Assembly (NCBI GenBank): GCA_963735045.1
Contig: CAVTIZ010000003.1
Span: forward strand, 1,798,001 to 1,862,000
From: Salsipaludibacter sp963735045
GTDB taxonomy: Bacteria; Actinomycetota; Nitriliruptoria; Nitriliruptorales; Nitriliruptoraceae
Direction of reading: 5' to 3'
DNA: 64,000 bases
The notes beneath the pieces were generated by a model, which was not told the origin of the DNA, ran no database searches, and was given only the letters and a program-made list of their open reading frames with translations. This document shows positions 1 through 7,886 of this stretch, piece after piece (positions within the stretch are counted from its first letter, which is position 1; each line of letters starts with the position of its first letter). The position numbers were made by a program, and so were the translations under genes.

Positions 1-1
1 G

Positions 2-103
2 ACCTTCGGCATCACCCTGGTCACCTTCGCCGTCGGCCCCGAGCCCAACGTCCACACCCGCCCGGACCGGCTCCTGCCCGGCACGGGCCAGGCCCGGACC
101 TGA
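2..103 (+). CDS. C-terminal end of an unidentified protein (truncated by window edge)
   Basis: The window opens inside a plus-strand reading frame that ends at TGA 101-103. Only 33 residues are visible. They begin with a hydrophobic stretch (TFGITLVTFAVG) and end in a polar Pro/Arg-rich tail. The hydrophobic start suggests the end of a membrane protein, but the fragment is too short to name. The codon pattern (G/C in third positions) fits a real gene. About 180 bp of non-coding sequence separate it from the next gene. Confidence 0.45.
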   Translation, partial: TFGITLVTFAVGPEPNVHTRPDRLLPGTGQART

Positions 104-287
104 TCCGAACACCCCCGCACGTGCCCTCGTTCAGGGTTTGTTCACGCCACGTCGGGAAGGCCACGACGGCCCGACGGGTTCGGGATGGCGGCGGTCGCGA
201 CCGGTCGTCGGGTCGTTGCGGCGGTCCCGACACCCCCGGCGGGACCGGGCCCACGGCACCCTTGGACGCGCGACCACGGAGGACCCG

Positions 288-1052
288 ATGACCCGGACGA
301 CCACGACCCGACACCCCCGCCGACGACGCCGCGGTCCACGGGCGCTGGCCCGCGCACTGGCCCCCGTCCTGGCCCCCGTCCTGGCCCCCGTCCTGATCGG
401 GGCGCTCGTCCTGACGGCCTGTGCCAGTGACGATCCCGACACCACCACGACCGACGAGGCGTCCGGGTCGCCGCTGTCCGAGCCCCCGACGCCGACACCG
501 ACGGATTCCGAGGCCATGACCGAAGCCATGACCGAGGAGGGCACCGAGGCCATGACCGAAGCCATGACCGAGGAGGCCACCGAGGTCGGGTCCGAGGAGA
601 CCTCCCCCGCCGCATCCGCCGCGGACCTTCCCGAGATCACGGCCACCACCGCAGACGGCCAGACCCTGACCCTGGCCGACTACGCCGGGGAGCCAGTGTT
701 CGTCGAGACCTTCGCGACCTGGTGCAGCAACTGCCGTCGCCAGCTGGGTGACACCACGGCCGCCGCGGCGCAGGCCGGCGACGAGGCCACCTTCCTGGTG
801 CTGTCCATCGAAAGCGCGTTGGACCCCGCCGAGCTCGACGCCTACGCCGCCGACAACGGCTTCGACGGCCTGACCTTCGCCGTGCTCGACGACGCGTCGC
901 TGGCCACGCTGGCCGACACCTTCGGCAACAGCGTGCTGGTGCCCCCCTCCACGCCCAAGTTCACCGTCGCCCCGGACGGCACGCTGGGCGAGCTGGTGAC
1001 GGGGTTCGAGTCCCCCGACGAGATCCTCGCCCAACTCGACGCCATGGCGTGA
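288..1052 (+). CDS. Thioredoxin-fold (TlpA/redoxin-like) lipoprotein
   Basis: A predicted secreted lipoprotein with a thiol-disulfide redox domain. The start is ATG 288, preceded by AGGAGG at 276-281; a longer upstream frame lacks a ribosome site. An Arg-rich N-terminus is followed by a hydrophobic segment and the lipobox LTAC. A low-complexity linker then repeats EAMTEAMTEE twice, and a redoxin domain carries the active site WCSNC (C146/C149). The domain should face the outside of the membrane and receive electrons through the CcdA protein encoded next, whose GTG start overlaps this stop by 4 bp (GTGA). Such pairs serve cytochrome c maturation or extracytoplasmic thiol repair; which one applies here cannot be told. 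CSNC is an uncommon variant of the usual CxxC. Confidence 0.85.
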   Translation: MTRTTTTRHPRRRRRGPRALARALAPVLAPVLAPVLIGALVLTACASDDPDTTTTDEASGSPLSEPPTPTPTDSEAMTEAMTEEGTEAMTEAMTEEATEVGSEETSPAASAADLPEITATTADGQTLTLADYAGEPVFVETFATWCSNCRRQLGDTTAAAAQAGDEATFLVLSIESALDPAELDAYAADNGFDGLTFAVLDDASLATLADTFGNSVLVPPSTPKFTVAPDGTLGELVTGFESPDEILAQLDAMA

Positions 1053-1708
1053 ACGACCTGGTCGAGGCGTTCGTCCTGGGCAACGCGGCCATCCTCGGCA
1101 ACGTGTGCCTGTTGCCGCTGTACCCGGGCCTGTTCGCCCTGTTGGCGGCCAAGGCCGACACCGACCAGCGCGCCGTGCGCTGGATGGGGGTGTGGGTGCT
1201 GGCGGGCGTGCTGACCGCCATGACCGTGGTGGCGGGCATCCTGTACGGCCTCAACCGGGTGTTCGCCGACGTCGTCCCGTGGCTGTTGCCGATCGCCTAC
1301 GGCGGCGTGATCCTGCTCGGCGTCCTGATGCTGCTGGACCGCAATCCCCTGGAACGGCTCGGGACCGGGTCGGTCCCGCTGGTGTCGTCGGCCTCGGGCA
1401 GCGCCTTCGTGTACGGGCTGGCGCTGGGGCCGATGACGCTGCCGTGCACCGGTCCGGTCATCCTGTCGGCCTTCCTGATCGGTGGCGTGGCCGGTGGGGC
1501 GGCACTGGCCGACGGGGTCGCCTACTTCCTCGCCTTCGGACTGGGCTTCGGGTGGCCGATGGTGGTCCTGCCACTGCTGGCCACCGCTCGCCAACGGGCC
1601 TTCACCGGGTGGATGACCCGCAACCACACCCTGGTGTCGCGCGTGTCCGGCGCGATCCTGCTGGTCGTCGCCGCCGTCGCCCTGTGGGCCGAGTACGGCT
1701 CCCCCTGA
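1049..1708 (+). CDS. ccdA: CcdA/DsbD-type transmembrane thiol-electron carrier
   Basis: An integral membrane protein of 219 residues with about six hydrophobic segments, the usual CcdA size. CcdA proteins move reducing equivalents from cytoplasmic thioredoxin to extracytoplasmic thiol-redox proteins, using two cysteines in helices 1 and 4. The candidates here are C20 (NVCLLPLYPG) and C133 (LPCTGPVI), both in the expected Pro-rich context. The GTG start at 1049 overlaps the stop of the thioredoxin-like lipoprotein, so the two are translationally coupled and very probably form one redox relay. A large inverted repeat follows at 1753-1804 and may end the transcript. Confidence 0.88.
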   Translation: MNDLVEAFVLGNAAILGNVCLLPLYPGLFALLAAKADTDQRAVRWMGVWVLAGVLTAMTVVAGILYGLNRVFADVVPWLLPIAYGGVILLGVLMLLDRNPLERLGTGSVPLVSSASGSAFVYGLALGPMTLPCTGPVILSAFLIGGVAGGAALADGVAYFLAFGLGFGWPMVVLPLLATARQRAFTGWMTRNHTLVSRVSGAILLVVAAVALWAEYGSP

Positions 1709-1729
1709 CGTCCCACCCCACCCGGATCC

Positions 1730-1840
1730 GATGTGGAACCGATGTGGATCCTCCCGGGTGATGTGGACGGCCCCGGGATCCCGGGGCGATCCACATCGCC
1801 CGGGTGAGAACACATCGGGAGTCGGGGGCGGGATCACATC
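1730..1840. repeat. Cluster of six GATGTG motifs in both orientations
   Basis: Within 111 bp of intergenic DNA, GATGTGGA occurs at 1730-1737, 1741-1748 and 1760-1767. Its reverse complement (TCCACATC) lies at 1790-1797, and shorter CACATC cores followed by GGGAG lie at 1811 and 1835. The gap carries no gene. Spacings are irregular (11, 19, 30, 21 and 24 bp). The copies could be binding sites for a regulator of the downstream membrane-protein pair, or debris of duplication. Confidence 0.55.
1753..1804. terminator. Nested inverted repeat after ccdA (terminator or cruciform)
   Basis: The arms 1753-1767 and 1790-1804 are complementary over 15 bp with a single mismatch. Between them sits a perfect 16-bp palindrome, CCCCGGGATCCCGGGG (1771-1786). 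It begins 45 bp after the ccdA stop. There is no T-run, so it would be a GC-hairpin-only terminator of the kind common in actinobacteria, or a DNA cruciform. Confidence 0.5.
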
Positions 1841-1902
1841 GGGAGGGTGGGGCGGGGTGGGGACCGGTGACGGGCGTGGAACCCGGACCTAGGGTGGCGG
1901 GC

Positions 1903-2814
1903 ATGCCCCGATCCCCCGCAGCGCCCGTCACCGGCGACGACGTGGCGTCGCCGCCGTCGGGGGCCGTGGCGGCCGGGCTGGTGCTGGCCGGCGCGGGCCT
2001 CGGGTGCCTGGTCGTGCTGCTGGGTCCGCTGCTGGCCCGGCCGGTGCTCGGTCCCACCTCACCCTGGCGCGACCTGGTCCTGCCGGCACTGCTGCTGGTT
2101 GCCGTCGGCATCGGCCTGGCCACCGACGGCAGCTACTCCCCCGCGACCGTCGCCACCCTGTTGGCCCGCCCGGACCCACCGGAGCGGCGCTGGGACGGGC
2201 CGCTGCTGGTGCTGGTGGGCGTCGGGGGCGCCGTGGCCGTGCTGGCTGTCGTCCGGGTGATGCGAGGAGACCTGCGCGCCGCGACCGCGATCGCGTGGTG
2301 GGCCGGCCTGGTGCTGGGGGTCGCCACGGCTGCCCTGGCGGGCTGGGCCGCGCGCCGAGTCCTGGCTCGGGCCGGTCCGAGCTCGCTGTCGGCCGAGGTG
2401 CGGTCGCGACGGCTGGTGTCCATTGCCGTCATGGGCCTGGTCGCGGCCCAGCTGGGGGTGCTGGGGACCGGCCACGACCTCTACCCGTTGTCCCCGTTCC
2501 GCATGTACGCCGCGGCCAGGACCGCCGACGACCTCGCCGTGGTGGGGCGCGTCGAGGCGACCACCGCCGACGGCCGGATCGTGGACCTCGCGACCGGGAT
2601 CGGGGTGGCGACCCTGCGCACGTGGCTGGAACGGGAGTCACCCTCGCGTCTGCAGGATCATGGTCGCGACCTGGCCCACCGCCACCAGCGACGCACCGGC
2701 GACGACCTGGTCGCGTTCCGCGTCCTGCGCCAGCGCTGGCGCGTGGCCGCGTACCCGGCCCCACCGGAACTGGAGATGGTCGACGAGGTGGTCGTGGCCG
2801 AGGGGACGCCGTGA
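1903..2814 (+). CDS. Multipass membrane protein, partner of the HTTM protein
   Basis: A protein of 303 residues with about five hydrophobic helices in the first 190 residues, then a soluble C-terminal region of about 110 residues that begins LYPLSPFRMYA. The ATG at 1903 is chosen because upstream in-frame sequence reads through the repeat-rich intergenic region. The function is not known to me. The downstream HTTM gene starts at the overlapping GTGA (2811), so the two products are probably made together and may form one membrane assembly. The soluble tail, with its YPLSPFRMY element, may sit at the membrane interface next to the HTTM catalytic-like core; that is inference only. Confidence 0.7.
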   Translation: MPRSPAAPVTGDDVASPPSGAVAAGLVLAGAGLGCLVVLLGPLLARPVLGPTSPWRDLVLPALLLVAVGIGLATDGSYSPATVATLLARPDPPERRWDGPLLVLVGVGGAVAVLAVVRVMRGDLRAATAIAWWAGLVLGVATAALAGWAARRVLARAGPSSLSAEVRSRRLVSIAVMGLVAAQLGVLGTGHDLYPLSPFRMYAAARTADDLAVVGRVEATTADGRIVDLATGIGVATLRTWLERESPSRLQDHGRDLAHRHQRRTGDDLVAFRVLRQRWRVAAYPAPPELEMVDEVVVAEGTP

Positions 2815-3974
2815 GCCCCGTACCCCGACCGGACCCGGCCAGGGCGGCCCCGTCCAGCGCCGTCGACGACGACCGGCTCCCGCCGGGGGCGACCTGGTGG
2901 CAGCGACTGGTGTTCACCCCAGCGACCGCCTTCGACCTCGCACTGACGCGCGTGCTGGTGTTCGGCGTGGCCGCGGGCTGGTTCGCCGAGGGACTCCTCG
3001 CGGGCACCCCGGACCGGCTGGCCGGGCTGGCCAGTTCGTGGGACCCGATCTCGTGGCTGTCGCTGGTGGCGCCGCCGCCCCCGGCCCAACCGTGGGCCAC
3101 GGCGGGGTGGGCGGTCGGGGTGGTGGTGTGCCTCGCGGCCGCGCTCGGGCTGGGGGGTCGTGGCGTGGTGGCGACCGCCGGGGTCACCGCCGCGGTGCTG
3201 TTCACGATCCCGGAGAGCTACGGCAAGGTCAACCACTTCCAGAACGTCGCCACGATGGCCGTGCTGGTGCTGGCGGTCGCGCCCGTGGGCCCGACCGTGG
3301 CGGCCCTGGTCAGCGGCCACCGCCCGACGGCGCGGTCGTGGCGCCACCGGTGGCCGGTCGTGGCCGTGCGCATGGCCTTCGCGCTGATGTACGTCGATGC
3401 CGGGTTGTCCAAGCTGCTCGCGTCGGGGTGGACGTGGGTGGTCGGGCCGAACCTGCGCACCATCCTGGTCCAGGAACTCGCGCTGTACCGCGATCCCGCG
3501 CTGGCCGACCTCGCCCTGGTGATCGCCAGCCATCCGGTGCTGTGGACGGGCGTGGCCGCCGGCACCCTGCTGGCCGAGGTCGGCATGGTGCTGGCCGTGG
3601 TGGGTCCGACCCGGTGGATCCGGGCTGCGGCCGCGCTGGCCGGCGCCACCACGACCGCGGGCCTCAACCTCCTGATGCGGCTGGGCGGTCGCGTGCCCAT
3701 GGTCCTGGTGCTGGCCTTCCTGGAGTGGGAACGACTGGCACGCGGCTCGTGGCGGACCCGGGCGGTCGTCCCGGCCGCGTTCCTGGTGGTCGCCACGGTC
3801 GACGTCGTGTCCTACGGCGCCCCACGCCATGCCCTGTCGGCCCTGGTTCCCGGCGTGCTGGCGAGCCTGGTCGTGCTGACGGCGAGACCGATCGAACCGG
3901 CCGGGGCGGGGGCCGACGAGGCCGACGTCACGACCGCTCAGGAACCGATCGCGAGCCACACGCCGAACCAGTGA
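2811..3974 (+). CDS. HTTM-domain membrane protein (vitamin K-dependent carboxylase-like superfamily)
   Basis: A membrane protein of 387 residues. The translation shows the HTTM-family layout: an N-terminal helix after TPATAFDLALTRV, then YGKVNHFQNVA, then VDAGLSKLLASGWTWV with the conserved Lys before a Trp-rich turn, and several further helices. HTTM proteins resemble the membrane part of gamma-glutamyl carboxylase, but bacterial substrates are mostly unknown. The GTG start at 2811 overlaps the preceding gene by 4 bp. Its 3' end runs 37 bp into the 3' end of the convergent hemolysin III-type gene. I see no vitamin K epoxide reductase nearby. Confidence 0.75.
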   Translation: MSPVPRPDPARAAPSSAVDDDRLPPGATWWQRLVFTPATAFDLALTRVLVFGVAAGWFAEGLLAGTPDRLAGLASSWDPISWLSLVAPPPPAQPWATAGWAVGVVVCLAAALGLGGRGVVATAGVTAAVLFTIPESYGKVNHFQNVATMAVLVLAVAPVGPTVAALVSGHRPTARSWRHRWPVVAVRMAFALMYVDAGLSKLLASGWTWVVGPNLRTILVQELALYRDPALADLALVIASHPVLWTGVAAGTLLAEVGMVLAVVGPTRWIRAAAALAGATTTAGLNLLMRLGGRVPMVLVLAFLEWERLARGSWRTRAVVPAAFLVVATVDVVSYGAPRHALSALVPGVLASLVVLTARPIEPAGAGADEADVTTAQEPIASHTPNQ

Positions 3975-4594
3975 CAGGTGATCGCCACCAGGGTCAGGGC
4001 ATGGAACACCTCGTGGTAGCCGAAGGTCCGGGGCCAGGGGTCGGGGCGGTGAACGGCGTAGGCGACCGCGCCAAGGGTGTAGGCGAGGCCCCCCGCGGCC
4101 ACCAGCCACGTCACCGTCGGCGACAGCCGCCACAGCGCGGGGATCATCACCACCGACACCCATCCCAGGACCAGGTAGGGCACGGTCCGCACCCACGACG
4201 GGGCGTCGTGGAACACGTTGTTGACCACGATGCCGGCGATCGCGCCGACCCAGACCCCCACCAGCATGCCGATCCGGAACCTGCCGTCCAGCGCCACGAC
4301 CAGGAACGGCGTGTAGGTGCCGGCGATGGCGACGAAGATGGCGGAGTGGTCGGCGCGCCGCAGGATCCGCAACCACCTCGGCGACCACGCGAACACGTGG
4401 TAGGCGCCACTGGTGGCCAACATCCCGACCACGGCGACCAGGAACACCGCCGCGGCCCATGCCCGCCCCGGGGTGGTCGCGTTCAGCAGCAGGACCGGTG
4501 ACGACAGCGCGAGCACGACCGCACCCGACAGGTGCAGACGCCCCCGCAGTGAGGGTCGATCGGCACGCAGGGCCAGCAGCTCGTCGGTCTCCAG
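3938..4594 (-). CDS. Hemolysin III / PAQR-family membrane protein with a probable CTG start
   Basis: A seven-helix protein of the hemolysin III (TrhA/YqfA) branch of the PAQR family. Seen in order are SGAYHVF, the conserved DHSAIFVAIAGTYTPF, and a C-terminal HEVFHAL...CHW block. These carry the Ser, Asp and His residues proposed to bind zinc in PAQR hydrolases. The first ATG/GTG/TTG in frame (GTG at 4514-4516) would delete the family N-terminus (RPSLRGRLHL). The only start that keeps it is CTG 4594, six bases after GAGGAGG at 4601-4607. An in-frame TAG lies just upstream, inside the -10-like hexamer TAGCGT. Length with the CTG start is 218 residues, as expected. The physiological role of bacterial members is unsettled (membrane fluidity or lipid signalling). 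Confidence 0.85.
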   Translation of the reverse strand: METDELLALRADRPSLRGRLHLSGAVVLALSSPVLLLNATTPGRAWAAAVFLVAVVGMLATSGAYHVFAWSPRWLRILRRADHSAIFVAIAGTYTPFLVVALDGRFRIGMLVGVWVGAIAGIVVNNVFHDAPSWVRTVPYLVLGWVSVVMIPALWRLSPTVTWLVAAGGLAYTLGAVAYAVHRPDPWPRTFGYHEVFHALTLVAITCHWFGVWLAIGS

Positions 4595-4618
4595 GGTGGC
4601 CCTCCTCGATGGGATGCC

Positions 4619-4624
4619 ACGCTA
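4619..4624 (-). promoter_or_regulatory. -10 element of the hemolysin III-type gene
   Basis: On the minus strand TAGCGT lies 25 bp upstream of the proposed CTG start, with GAGGAGG between them. Transcription would begin near 4612, leaving a leader of about 18 nt. No convincing -35 was seen. The short leader rules out a start farther upstream. Confidence 0.45.
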
Positions 4625-4744
4625 CCCCCGGCCCGTCGTCCGACCGACCGCTCGTGGGCCGGTGCGCTCGTCCACCACCGGCGTGCCTGCGCGGGCCCTG
4701 CGCCGCGGTCCTACCGTGTCCGGACGTCGTCGAGGAGTGCCGCC

Positions 4745-5395
4745 GTGGTCCACCACACCGCCTTCGGGCCCGTCGCCCGCCCGTCACCAGCCGGCTCCTG
4801 GTCGTCACGGGTTCGTCGCGTGGGTGCAGTGGTCCTCGCGGTGGCGCTGGTCGCGGCCTGTGGCGGTGGCGACACCACCGACGAGGTGGCCACGGACGCG
4901 ACGGCGACGGACGCGACGACCGACGGGGAGATCACGGACGGGGAGATCACGGACGGGGAGATCCGGGGCCTCCAGACCTTCGACGGCCTCACCCGCGACC
5001 ACGTCGAGGGCGAGGTCGACTACGCCCAGGACCCCCCGGTGGGCGGTGACCACGCCCCGGTGTGGCAGAACTGCGGTGCCTACGCCGACCCGATCGCCGA
5101 CGTCAACGGCGTCCACTCCCTGGAGCACGGGGCCGTGTGGATCACCTACGACCCCGACCTGGAGGACGACGACGTGGACCAGCTGCGGGCGCGGGCCGCG
5201 GTCAGCACCCACGTCCTGGTCAGCCCCCGGGAGGACCTGCCGAGCCCGGTCGTGGCCAGTGCCTGGGGCGTGCAGGTGCAACTCGACGACGCCACCGACG
5301 AACGCCTCGACCAGTTCCTCGACGCCTACGTCCAGGGCCCCCAGACCCCCGAGCCGGGCGTGACCTGCGCGGAGGGCACGGGCCAGCCGCTCTAG
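4745..5395 (+). CDS. DUF3105-family lipoprotein
   Basis: A predicted lipoprotein of 216 residues. The GTG start at 4745 follows GAGGAG at 4732-4737. The lipobox LVAAC places the acylated Cys at residue 39. It is followed by a short linker with a triple TDGEI repeat and then the DUF3105 domain: PPVGGDHAPVWQNCGAY and the signature VHSLEHGAVWITY. The domain's biochemical role is not established. The conserved His residues (DHAP, HSLEHG) suggest metal binding, which is my inference. The stop shares a CTAG tetranucleotide with the stop of the convergent acetyltransferase gene. Confidence 0.85.
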   Translation: MVHHTAFGPVARPSPAGSWSSRVRRVGAVVLAVALVAACGGGDTTDEVATDATATDATTDGEITDGEITDGEIRGLQTFDGLTRDHVEGEVDYAQDPPVGGDHAPVWQNCGAYADPIADVNGVHSLEHGAVWITYDPDLEDDDVDQLRARAAVSTHVLVSPREDLPSPVVASAWGVQVQLDDATDERLDQFLDAYVQGPQTPEPGVTCAEGTGQPL

Positions 5396-6072
5396 TCCGG
5401 TCGCCCACCAGGCTGCGCCGGGGGCAGCAGCACCTCGCTGCAGACCGGTTCGTAGCCCGCCGCCAGCACGGCCCGCAGGGACGCCACGTTGCCCGGCGAG
5501 ACCTGGACGAACATGGGGTCGTCGGGCGTGGCGAGGGCACGCGCGACGGTGGCCAGGGCCCGTCCGAGACCACGCCCCCGGGCCGACGCCGACACCTCGA
5601 AGGCCGCCTCGCGACGACCGGCCAGCCCACGCCCCACGACCAGGCGACCGGCGCCGTCGGCCGTGCGCCACACGCGGACGTCGTCGCGATAGCGCCGGGC
5701 CCGTCGGACGCGGGGGTGGTCGCGGTCGTCCACCTCGACCAGGTCGTCCGCTCCGAGCACGGACGAGGAGTCGCCGGGAGCGGGCGCGGTGGCGGCCAAC
5801 ACCGCGTCCAGGACGCCGACCTCGGCGCCCAGGCGCTCGGCCAGCGCGACCAGGAAGGCCGGGTCGTGGCTGGCCGCGAACACCCCCACCGGCAGGCGGG
5901 CGTCGATCCACGCCCGCGGCACCGGTGCACACACCACGAAGTGGGCCGAGAAGGCGACCACGGCGTGCGCCCGACCGGCGGGCTCGGACACCAGGTCCGT
6001 GCGACCATCGGCGGTCGGGAAGCGCCCGGATGCGGCCGCCACGAACAGCTCCCGGAGCCCGTCGGGTGTCAC
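5392..6072 (-). CDS. GNAT-family acetyltransferase-like protein
   Basis: A protein of 226 residues. The C-terminal half is a GNAT fold with the acetyl-CoA loop ARGRGLGRAL and a C-terminal block (NVASLRAVLAAGYEPV) typical of these enzymes. The N-terminal half is poorly conserved to my eye but probably a degenerate second GNAT lobe. The GTG start at 6072 overlaps the stop of the epimerase gene by 4 bp, making it the third gene of an operon with an aldo-keto reductase and an NAD-dependent epimerase. The substrate is unknown; small-molecule acetylation or a detoxification role is possible. Confidence 0.8.
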   Translation of the reverse strand: MTPDGLRELFVAAASGRFPTADGRTDLVSEPAGRAHAVVAFSAHFVVCAPVPRAWIDARLPVGVFAASHDPAFLVALAERLGAEVGVLDAVLAATAPAPGDSSSVLGADDLVEVDDRDHPRVRRARRYRDDVRVWRTADGAGRLVVGRGLAGRREAAFEVSASARGRGLGRALATVARALATPDDPMFVQVSPGNVASLRAVLAAGYEPVCSEVLLPPAQPGGRPD

Positions 6073-7010
6073 CGGCGCGCGTCGGGGGCGACCAGGCCGG
6101 CCCGCACCTCCGCCAGGGCCGACGCCAGGTCGACCGCGGGGGTCCATCCCCACGCACGCGCCCGATCGGCCACGACCTGGCCGGTCCAGCCCGGGTCGTC
6201 GGTCCACGTCGGCTCGATCCCGACCGCCTCCGCGACCGTGCCCAGCCAGTCCTCCCAGGTGGCGCCCGGCGCGGCCAGGTTGACCACCGTCGTGGACCCG
6301 TCCACCGGGCCGACATCCGGGTCGTCGGCGGTCGCCACCTCGCCCGTGGCGAGGTCGGCCAGGAACCGCGCGAGATCGGTCACGTGCACCCATGCCAGGC
6401 TCCGCGTGTGCGTCGCGACGGCGTCCTCGGGATGATCCCGGAGGTGCTCGGGGCGGAGGGTGTTCCAGACCGAGGTCTCACCGGGGCCGAGGATCGCCGG
6501 CGGGCGCACCAGCACCCGCGTGGTCCCGTCCAGGGCGGCCAGCGCCGCGTCGGCGTCGCGCTTGGTCACCGGGTAGGCACCGGCGTCGTCATCGACCAGG
6601 GCGGACGACTCGTCGACGTCGCCGGTCCCGGGCCGGCGGTCGTAGACCGCCGCGGTCGACACGTGGACGTGGCGCGCCACGCCCGCGGCGGCCGCGGCCA
6701 CCGCGATCCGTCGCGTCCCCTCGACCGACACCTCGTGCTGGGTGGCATGGTCGGCGCCCATCGGGGCGACCGTGGTCACCAGGGCCGAGGCGCCGTCGAC
6801 CACGGCAGCCGCGACGTCGGGGTCGTCGAAGTCGCCCACGACCTCCTCGATGCCGGGCCCGGTCGGAGCGGTGCCGGGACGACGCACGAGCGCCCGGACC
6901 CGGACGGCCTCGGCCCGACCGGCCAGCACCAGGCACAGGTGCGAGCCGACGAAGCCGTTGGCTCCGGTGACCACCACGACGTCGGTGGGTGGCTGCTGGT
7001 CCCCGCTCAT
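6069..7010 (-). CDS. NAD(P)-dependent epimerase/dehydratase (extended SDR)
   Basis: A 313-residue extended short-chain dehydrogenase/reductase. It shows the N-terminal dinucleotide motif TGANGFVGS, a Ser in HVSTAAVYD, and YPVTKRDAD corresponding to the catalytic Tyr-x-x-x-Lys, followed by VLVRPPAILGPG. Members act on nucleotide sugars, steroids or related carbonyls; nothing here fixes the substrate. The ATG at 7010 overlaps the stop of the upstream aldo-keto reductase (ATGA), and its own stop overlaps the GNAT gene start, so the three genes are tightly coupled. Confidence 0.88.
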   Translation of the reverse strand: MSGDQQPPTDVVVVTGANGFVGSHLCLVLAGRAEAVRVRALVRRPGTAPTGPGIEEVVGDFDDPDVAAAVVDGASALVTTVAPMGADHATQHEVSVEGTRRIAVAAAAAGVARHVHVSTAAVYDRRPGTGDVDESSALVDDDAGAYPVTKRDADAALAALDGTTRVLVRPPAILGPGETSVWNTLRPEHLRDHPEDAVATHTRSLAWVHVTDLARFLADLATGEVATADDPDVGPVDGSTTVVNLAAPGATWEDWLGTVAEAVGIEPTWTDDPGWTGQVVADRARAWGWTPAVDLASALAEVRAGLVAPDARR

Positions 7011-7876
7011 GCCGCGATCGTGTCGAGCGCGGTCATGTGCTGGTTGGTGAGCTCCAGCCCTGCCGACGCCACGTTGTCCTCGAGGTGGTCCAGCGACGAC
7101 GTGCCCGGGATGGGCAGCATCACCGGCGACGTCGCGAGCAGCCATGCCAATGCGACCTGGGGAGCGCTGGCGTCCAGTTCCTCCGCGACCTCTCCCAGCA
7201 CGCCCTCGCCCGACACCAGCTCCGACCCCGCGATCGGGAACCACGGGATGAAGCCGATGCCCAGGGCCTCGCAGCGCTCCAGCACGTCGTGTGACGACCG
7301 GTCGGCCAGGTTGTAGCGGTTCTGCACCGACACGACGTCGACCTCGCCGCGAGCGGCCTCGAGCTCGTCGAGATCGACCTCCGACAGGCCGATCGCGTGG
7401 ATCTTGCCCTCGTCGCGGAGGTCGCGCAGCACGCCGACCTGCTCGGCCGCCGGGACGTCGGGGTCGATGCGGTGCAGCTGGTAGAGGTCGATCTGCTCGA
7501 CGTCCAGGCGACGCAGGCTCATCTCCACGCACTGGCGCAGGTAGTCGGGACGACCGCAGGGGATCCACGCCTCGGGTCCCGTGCGCAACAGCCCCCCCTT
7601 GGTGGCGACGGTCAGGTCGTCGTAGGGGTGCAGGGCCTCGCGGATCAGGTTCTCGGACACGAACGGTCCGTAGGAGTCGGCCGTGTCGATGAAGTCGACG
7701 CCCAGCTCCACCGCCCGGCGCAGGACGGCGATCGCCGTGTCCGGATCCTCCGGTGGGCCCCAGATCCCCTCCCCCGTGAGGCGCATGGCGCCATAGCCGA
7801 GGCGGGTCACCTCGGGCCCACCCAGGAAGTGGAACGTGCTGCTGGCATGCGCAGGCAGCTTCGCCGGAGCGTTCAT
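7007..7876 (-). CDS. Aldo-keto reductase
   Basis: An NADPH-dependent oxidoreductase of 289 residues with the AKR tetrad: Asp and Tyr in FIDTADSYGP, Lys in VATKGG, and His in YQLHRID. The C-terminal cofactor loop (LPIPGTSSLDHLEDN) is also present. ATG 7876 is preferred because AAGGA lies just upstream and the longer frame would translate a stretch of tandem GTCTGGGGG repeats. It is the first gene of an operon with an epimerase and an acetyltransferase. A second, Kv-beta-like AKR lies at 35383-36351. The substrate is unknown. Confidence 0.88.
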   Translation of the reverse strand: MNAPAKLPAHASSTFHFLGGPEVTRLGYGAMRLTGEGIWGPPEDPDTAIAVLRRAVELGVDFIDTADSYGPFVSENLIREALHPYDDLTVATKGGLLRTGPEAWIPCGRPDYLRQCVEMSLRRLDVEQIDLYQLHRIDPDVPAAEQVGVLRDLRDEGKIHAIGLSEVDLDELEAARGEVDVVSVQNRYNLADRSSHDVLERCEALGIGFIPWFPIAGSELVSGEGVLGEVAEELDASAPQVALAWLLATSPVMLPIPGTSSLDHLEDNVASAGLELTNQHMTALDTIAA

Positions 7877-7886
7877 CGAGGTCCTT

